From contig RFJF01000766.1 in assembly GCA_003695455.1 (NCBI GenBank), positions 1 to 10,658 on the forward strand: 10,658 bases of DNA. Direction: 5' to 3'. Below, in pieces: positions 5,657-10,658 of this stretch. This stretch comes from Chloroflexota bacterium (GTDB lineage Bacteria; Chloroflexota; Anaerolineae; 4572-78; J111). The stretch's first letter is position 1, and each line of letters opens with the position of its first letter. A program made the position numbers and the translations under genes. The notes below the pieces were generated by a model. That model ran no database searches, was not told the origin of the DNA, and saw only the letters and a program-made list of their open reading frames with translations.

Positions 5657-6805
5657 TTATCCGCGCCACGCGCCAGACGCCGAAAAGCGGTCAAGCAACG
5701 CGGTAGTTAGCTTGATTATCGCCCCCACAGCCAGCGAATCCGGTTTTGACAACACGGCGGGTTTTCCCACGCTGGCAGCCAGGTAGAACACTTCCGGCGA
5801 GGGAGGAATCACACTGAGCGCCTGAACACCAAGTTCTGCCTCAACGTCTTTAACAGACATCAGGTTGCTTGAACGGGCCCGCGAAACCACCAACAGTTCG
5901 GTTCGGTCGGCCAGCCCCCACGATTTGAGAATTTCCAAATCGGCGCGGGCGCAGGCTACCGAAACCGCTTCTGGCTCAAGTACCAGCAAAATCTGGTCGG
6001 CGTTTTCCAGCGCCAGTTGCACGCCGCCGCCGGCAATCTGAGGCAAATCCAGCAGCAGGTATTCCGCCTGCGATTGCAGCGTATTCAAAATCATCTGAAT
6101 GTGAGCCTCGGTAAGCGCATAATCGGCAACTTGCGTTGGCCCGGCAAGCACCCGTAACCCGGATGAGTGATGTACCAACCGGCGAATGACTTCACGAGGT
6201 TGCAATTCGGCCGGATTGGTCCTCAAAATGCCGCCCAAACCTTCGGACGGCGTCAGATTGAGATTGTGGCACACTGTACCCCGGGTGGAGCGCAGTTCGG
6301 CCAAAATGGTAGAAATCCCCTGGCTTGCCAACTGCACAGCCATATTAACCAGCAGAGTGGTCACCCCCACACCGCCTTTTACCCCCACCCCGGCAATCAC
6401 CCGAGATTTGGGCTGGTGCATCCGTTTGACCCGCGCCAACAGTGCGCCGGCGCGAGCCAGTAACTCTTTGTGAGACACCGGCTTGCCCACATAATCGTCG
6501 GCGCCGGCCTGAAACCCGTCGAGTTTGTCATCAACGCCGGATTTGGCGCTCAAAATAATGATGGGCATCCAGGCAGTGTCGGGGTTGGCCCGCAACCTTT
6601 GGCACACTTCAAGGCCGCTCATGCCGGGCATCATCACATCAATAATTGCCAGGTCGGGCCGAAGGGTTGCCACCTTGTTCAGGGCCTCGTAACCATCCAT
6701 TGCAGTGTAAACATCGTAACCGGCCTTTTCAAAAATGTGAGCAGCCAGTTTTAATGTGGTTGAATCGTCATCAACAATGAGCACGCGTTCTTTTTGCTGC
6801 ATCAT
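5657..6805 (-). CDS. response regulator receiver fused to a CpaE/TadZ-like ATPase domain
   Basis: A 382-residue cytoplasmic fusion. Residues 6-125 are a complete receiver: acidic pocket D12-D14, phosphoacceptor D56 in IIDVMMPG, S86 and K108 in GKP. Residues 135-375 are a MinD/ParA-type (SIMIBI) domain closest to CpaE/TadZ. VKGGVGVTT at 142-150 keeps the signature lysine K143, but V148 replaces the usual P-loop lysine; YLLLDLPQ near 250 is the Walker B-like strand. CpaE/TadZ proteins position Flp/Tad pilus machinery at the membrane and often start with a receiver-like domain, but no pilus gene is visible here. A partner role in another polar or membrane system is equally possible. AGGA lies 4 nt before ATG 6803-6805 and 7 nt before a second ATG at 6800-6802, so the start is uncertain by one residue. 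A good promoter lies just upstream. Confidence 0.88.
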   Translation of the reverse strand: MMQQKERVLIVDDDSTTLKLAAHIFEKAGYDVYTAMDGYEALNKVATLRPDLAIIDVMMPGMSGLEVCQRLRANPDTAWMPIIILSAKSGVDDKLDGFQAGADDYVGKPVSHKELLARAGALLARVKRMHQPKSRVIAGVGVKGGVGVTTLLVNMAVQLASQGISTILAELRSTRGTVCHNLNLTPSEGLGGILRTNPAELQPREVIRRLVHHSSGLRVLAGPTQVADYALTEAHIQMILNTLQSQAEYLLLDLPQIAGGGVQLALENADQILLVLEPEAVSVACARADLEILKSWGLADRTELLVVSRARSSNLMSVKDVEAELGVQALSVIPPSPEVFYLAASVGKPAVLSKPDSLAVGAIIKLTTALLDRFSASGAWRG

Positions 6806-7081
6806 GTTATCCTGTCAATTTAATTTTACGTACACACATTGTATCGGCAGGTTTGACCCATTTCAATTCATCTGTAGTACCGGTTGGGCCTAATTTCCTA
6901 TTTCCGCACGCCTGCTTACCAATCGTTTACCCCATTATTACGCCGGCTTCACGCAATTTTTACTGAATAGTTTGGTTACTGGCGCTATACTACACTTAGC
7001 GGCAGTGTGCAGTTGGCGTGTTTTCTGCGGTTGCCGTTTGATCTGACCTGACCCAAAATTTCTCGCAGAGGCAATTTTGTG
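6806..7081. other. divergent intergenic region between receiver-ATPase and hybrid kinase genes
   Basis: These 276 bp are AT-richer than the flanking genes and hold no convincing open frame. They contain the - strand promoter described separately. For the + strand kinase gene I see only a lone TATACT at 6986-6991 without a matching -35 element, and AGAGG at 7067-7071 as a ribosome-binding site. TGACCCA occurs at 6854-6860 and 7049-7055, once near each gene, which could be a shared operator half-site but may be chance. No clear long inverted repeat was found. Confidence 0.5.
6838..6866 (-). promoter_or_regulatory. sigma70-type promoter of the receiver-ATPase gene
   Basis: On the - strand TTGAAA (6866-6861) and TACAAT (6843-6838) are separated by exactly 17 bp. 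Each hexamer differs from the consensus at one position. Transcription would start near 6831, giving a leader of about 26 nt that contains the AGGA ribosome-binding site. This is inference from sequence only. Confidence 0.65.
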
Positions 7082-10000
7082 ATGCAATTTTCAGCCAATT
7101 CCAATTTAACACCCCGTGCGCCCCGCGGCGCAATTTTCCGGCGTTTTTTGCTCTTTTTTGTGCCCGCACTGCTGCTTACCGGCGCCGCAACTTATTACAT
7201 GTACGCCACACAAGCGCGCAGCGACCAGACAAAAATTGAACAGCAACAACTGAGCAACGTGGCAGTGCAGAAAAACCTGATTGCCGACAATTTTCAGGCC
7301 ATCATTGCCGATTTGCTGGTTTTATCGGAGCAACCCTCATTGATCAGTTTTCTGGATGGGTACCAGGCTGAACTTCACAAGCAGGAACTCATCAATGAGT
7401 ACAGCCTGCTTTCACTACGCAGAAAAATTTATGACCAGATTAGCCTGCTGGATGAAAGCGGCATGGAATTGATGCGCATTGATTACAACGACGGCCAACC
7501 GCTGTCTGCAGCAGATGACAAACTTGAATTTGAAGGCAACGATTATTATTTTAAAGAGACAATTCAGCTTGACCACGATGAATTGTTTGTGACTCCGCTG
7601 GATTTGAAAGAGGAAGACGGCCAGGTGAAACGCCCCTTTACACCGCTCATCCGCTTTGGTACGCCGGTGTTTGACTCAACGGGGCAAAAACGGGGCATTG
7701 TTTTGCTCAGTTATTTGGGCAGCCAAATGTTTAGCCGGCTCAACACCATAACTGCCGACAACCCCGCCGAAGCAATGCTGCTGAACGATGAGGGATATTG
7801 GCTGCGCAGTCCCAACCCCGCCGACGAGTGGGGCTTTATGTTTGAAGAGCGGCAAGACAGAACGTTTGGCAACCGCTACCCCGAGGCCTGGCAACAAATA
7901 TCAACCACAGATGCAGGAATCTTTACCCTGCCGGATGGCATGTTCACCTTTGCCACGGTTCAGCCCCTGGCGTTCGTGCAAAGCGGCAACGTCATTGTGC
8001 CGCAATTACTGGACAGCAGCTACAGTTGGAAAATAGTAACCCGTATTCCGCCGGAAACTCTGGCTGCGTACAACCGGCCGCTCACAAACACCATGCTGCT
8101 GGTATTTGGGTTGGCGGCACTCCTGCTGGCTGTAGGATCGTGGGTGCTGGCATCTGCGGTGGTAAACCGGCAGCAAACAGAACTGGAACGGCGCGCCAGC
8201 GATTCAAGGTATCAGGATTTGGTGGAGAACGCCAACAGCATCATTTTGCAACTGGATGCCCAGGGAAACATTGTGTTTCTCAACCGGTTTGCCTGTTCGT
8301 TTTTTGGTTACACCGCCGATGAAATTCTGGGGAAAAACATTGTTGGCACCATTGTATCAAACAGCGATCTACCGGAAGGCGGCGCGGAAAAAATTATTCA
8401 GAACATCTTGCAGCACCCACATCAGGCGGTAAACTTTGAAATTCAAAATCTCCGCAAAGACAAACAAAAAGTGTGGGTAGCCTGGGCCAACAAAGCGCTG
8501 CGCGACGAAGCCGGTAATTCTGTGGGGGTGCTGGCCATTGGGCAGGATGTTACCCAGCGCGTTCAGGCCGAACATAAATTGCAGGAAGAACACACCTTGT
8601 TGCGCACATTAATTGACAATATTCCCGATTTCATTTTTGTCAAAGACCTGCAAAGCCGATTTATTGTCAACAATGCCGCCCACCTGCGGATTTTGGGCGC
8701 AGAAACGCAGGAGGAGGTTCTGGGCAAAACCGATGCGGATATTTTCCCTGACCAGTTCTCCGGCAAATACCTGAACGATGAACAACAAATTCTGCAAACC
8801 GGCCAACCGTTGCTGCAACATGAAGAAACATATATTGAACCTGCAAGCGGAGAAATACGCTGGCTATCCACCACCAAAGTTCCGCTCACGGACAAACACG
8901 GTCAGATTGCCGGACTGGTAGGCATTAGCCGTGACATTACGCAAAACAAAGCCGTTGAGCAAGCTATTCGGCAGGCCAAAGAAGATGCAGAAGCAGCCAA
9001 CCGGTCCAAAAGTGAATTTCTGGCTAACATGAGCCACGAAATCCGCACCCCAATGAACGGCATCATTGGCATGACAGAACTGGCGTTGGCCACAGACCTA
9101 ACGCTGGAACAGCGGGATTACCTGACTACGGTACAGGGTTCGGCCGAGGCGCTGCTCAACCTGCTCAACGATATTCTGGATTTCTCAAAAATCGAAGCCG
9201 GCCGGCTGGAACTTGAGCACACAGATTTTAACCTGCGGCAAGTGTTTGAACAGGTGGCCGACATCATGGCCAAACGCGCCGCAGAAAAAAATATTGAACT
9301 TATTTTGAATATTCAGCCCGATTTGCCCACCGGTGTATGCGGCGACCCGTTGCGGTTGCGGCAGATACTGGTCAATCTGGTGGGCAACGCCATAAAATTT
9401 ACCGAGCATGGAGAAGTTGTCATTTCTATCAACACCACAGATTCTGAAAATGATTCACCGGAGCAGTTGGCTGTACTGTGCTCGGTGGCCGATACCGGCA
9501 TTGGGATTCCCGCAGACAAACAGGCGCTTATCTTTGAAAGTTTTTCTCAGGCAGACGGCAGCACCACCCGCAAATACGGCGGCACCGGTTTGGGGTTGGC
9601 AATTACAAAACAGCTTGTTGCGTTGATGGGCGGGCGGATTTGGGTGGAAAGCCAGGTTGGGCACGGCACAACCTTCTTTTTCACCCTCAACCTCAAGCTG
9701 CAACCCAGTCAGGATGACCGGCTCCTGCCGGAAACGGTCAACCTGCAAAATCTCAGGGTGCTGGTTGTTGATGACAACGCCATTAACCGTTTTATCCTGT
9801 ACCAGACACTTAAAATTTTTGGCTGCGAGCCGCATGAGGCCGTTGACGGTGTGGAGGGGTTACAAAAACTGACCGAAGCCCAACAAGCCGGCCGGCCGTT
9901 CGATTTGCTTCTGCTTGATTTTCTGATGCCAAAAATAAACGGGTTGACGGTACTTAAAAAGGTGCGTATCACCCCCGGGCTGGAAACATTGCCGGTTATC

Positions 10001-10658
10001 ATTCTCACCTCGGTTGATAATTTAAAAATGGTGACAAGCTTAAAAAACTACCCTTGGTCCGGTTATCTCACCAAACCAATCAAACAATTGCAATTGTTGA
10101 ACACCATTCAGGATGTACTCAACAAGGCGCAGATAGAGAACCCGCCGGTTGATTCCCCGCCGGAAGTCCAGGCCGTACTGCCGCCCCCGCCGGAGTTTTT
10201 GGCCGGGCCGTTGCGTATTTTGCTGGTTGAAGACAACGAAGTAAACAGCCGGCTGGGACGCATTGTGCTGGAACGCGCCGGGCATACCGTAACCCACGCC
10301 GAAAACGGCCGGGTGGCGCTCGAATGTTTGCGCAATCAGAATTTTGATTTGATTTTTATGGATATTCAAATGCCGGAAATGGACGGCCTGCAAGCCACCG
10401 CCGCCATTCGGGCCAACCCGGCCTGGAAACATTTACCCATTATTGCCATGACGGCCCACGCCATGAAAGGTGACCGGGAGCGTTTTCTTGAAGCCGGAAT
10501 GGACGATTACGTGTCAAAACCCATTCGCAGCCAGGACGTGTTAGATGCCATTGCCCGGCAAACACAGCCCGCACCGGCAAAACCGGCCAACGGAGCCGGA
10601 CAGCCGCCCCAATCCGCTAACGAACCGCCGGCCCAAATAATAAATCGGACGGTGGCAA
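7082..10658 (+). CDS. membrane hybrid sensor histidine kinase (Cache-PAS-PAS-HisKA-HATPase-REC-REC), incomplete at 3' end
   Basis: One frame is open from ATG 7082 to the window end (1192 codons, no stop). TM1 is about residues 22-41. Residues 42-330 form an extracytoplasmic sensor resembling double-Cache domains, and TM2 is about 337-359. Two PAS domains follow (about 377-495 and 502-627). HisKA carries the phosphorylated H652 in [11 protein letters not shown]. HATPase has the N box with N768, DTGIGI at 804-809 and GGTGLGL at 833-839. Receiver 1 (about 890-1013) has D946 and receiver 2 (about 1043-1160) has D1094, joined by a proline-rich linker; another Pro/Ala-rich linker follows, so a further domain such as HPt may lie beyond the window. 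The kinase should sense an external ligand and relay phosphate internally. A GTG at 7079 directly precedes the ATG and is 7 nt from AGAGG, so either could be the start. The divergent receiver-ATPase is a candidate target. Confidence 0.93.
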   Translation, partial: MQFSANSNLTPRAPRGAIFRRFLLFFVPALLLTGAATYYMYATQARSDQTKIEQQQLSNVAVQKNLIADNFQAIIADLLVLSEQPSLISFLDGYQAELHKQELINEYSLLSLRRKIYDQISLLDESGMELMRIDYNDGQPLSAADDKLEFEGNDYYFKETIQLDHDELFVTPLDLKEEDGQVKRPFTPLIRFGTPVFDSTGQKRGIVLLSYLGSQMFSRLNTITADNPAEAMLLNDEGYWLRSPNPADEWGFMFEERQDRTFGNRYPEAWQQISTTDAGIFTLPDGMFTFATVQPLAFVQSGNVIVPQLLDSSYSWKIVTRIPPETLAAYNRPLTNTMLLVFGLAALLLAVGSWVLASAVVNRQQTELERRASDSRYQDLVENANSIILQLDAQGNIVFLNRFACSFFGYTADEILGKNIVGTIVSNSDLPEGGAEKIIQNILQHPHQAVNFEIQNLRKDKQKVWVAWANKALRDEAGNSVGVLAIGQDVTQRVQAEHKLQEEHTLLRTLIDNIPDFIFVKDLQSRFIVNNAAHLRILGAETQEEVLGKTDADIFPDQFSGKYLNDEQQILQTGQPLLQHEETYIEPASGEIRWLSTTKVPLTDKHGQIAGLVGISRDITQNKAVEQAIRQAKEDAEAANRSKSEFLANMSHEIRTPMNGIIGMTELALATDLTLEQRDYLTTVQGSAEALLNLLNDILDFSKIEAGRLELEHTDFNLRQVFEQVADIMAKRAAEKNIELILNIQPDLPTGVCGDPLRLRQILVNLVGNAIKFTEHGEVVISINTTDSENDSPEQLAVLCSVADTGIGIPADKQALIFESFSQADGSTTRKYGGTGLGLAITKQLVALMGGRIWVESQVGHGTTFFFTLNLKLQPSQDDRLLPETVNLQNLRVLVVDDNAINRFILYQTLKIFGCEPHEAVDGVEGLQKLTEAQQAGRPFDLLLLDFLMPKINGLTVLKKVRITPGLETLPVIILTSVDNLKMVTSLKNYPWSGYLTKPIKQLQLLNTIQDVLNKAQIENPPVDSPPEVQAVLPPPPEFLAGPLRILLVEDNEVNSRLGRIVLERAGHTVTHAENGRVALECLRNQNFDLIFMDIQMPEMDGLQATAAIRANPAWKHLPIIAMTAHAMKGDRERFLEAGMDDYVSKPIRSQDVLDAIARQTQPAPAKPANGAGQPPQSANEPPAQIINRTVA

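Noticed and set aside
5641..5657. Hairpin ACCGG-7 nt-CCGGT at the end of the receiver-ATPase gene as a terminator
   Set aside because: Only 5 bp of stem and no T run in the - strand direction; read-through into the lipoprotein gene seems likely.
6986..6991. TATACT as -10 box of the kinase gene
   Set aside because: No -35 element at 16-18 bp and no extended -10, so too weak to call a promoter.
7676..10432. Several short - strand frames and off-frame + frames within the kinase gene
   Set aside because: The single + frame from 7082 to the end carries all sensor, PAS, kinase and receiver motifs in correct order without interruption.

Overview
The window looks like chromosomal DNA of a moderately GC-rich bacterium. 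I lean towards Chloroflexota (Anaerolineae-like), with modest confidence. The reasons are a UDPGP-family (eukaryote-type) UTP-glucose-1-phosphate uridylyltransferase, a receiver domain fused to a CpaE/TadZ-like ATPase, a PD40 propeller lipoprotein, a large Cache-PAS hybrid kinase, and heptanucleotide repeat arrays between genes. No RNA gene, CRISPR array, transposase or phage gene is visible.

Left part (1-4482, + strand): the 3' end of a 2-oxo acid dehydrogenase E2 acyltransferase is followed directly by dihydrolipoyl dehydrogenase (E3), a typical operon tail of a PDH/BCKDH-type complex. Next come a soluble GT2-type glycosyltransferase and a UDP-glucose pyrophosphorylase. They may form a sugar-nucleotide unit in which one protein makes UDP-glucose and the other transfers a sugar to an unknown acceptor. 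The spacers before these two genes share an unusual two-part repeat: a nonamer block (GAGTTTGTG-like) followed by a heptamer block (ATTSRTM-like) that ends at the ribosome-binding region of the next gene.

Middle (4498-6805): a strong hairpin with A and T tracts on its two sides separates the + strand genes from two - strand genes. Read in their own direction, these are a receiver-ATPase fusion and then a lipoprotein with a seven-bladed PD40 (TolB-like) propeller. The fusion gene has a near-consensus sigma70-type promoter (TTGAAA, 17 bp, TACAAT).

Right part (7082-10658, + strand): one uninterrupted reading frame fills the rest of the window and runs off its end. It encodes a membrane hybrid histidine kinase: TM, extracytoplasmic double-Cache-like sensor, TM, two PAS domains, HisKA, HATPase, two receivers, then a proline-rich tail. 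It is divergent from the receiver-ATPase gene across a 276-bp region, so the two may be signalling partners. Base composition falls visibly from the GC-rich E3 gene to the kinase.

The genes are recognisable families. The least explained signals are the shared composite repeat in two spacers and the receiver-CpaE fusion with a lysine-less P-loop beside the hybrid kinase.
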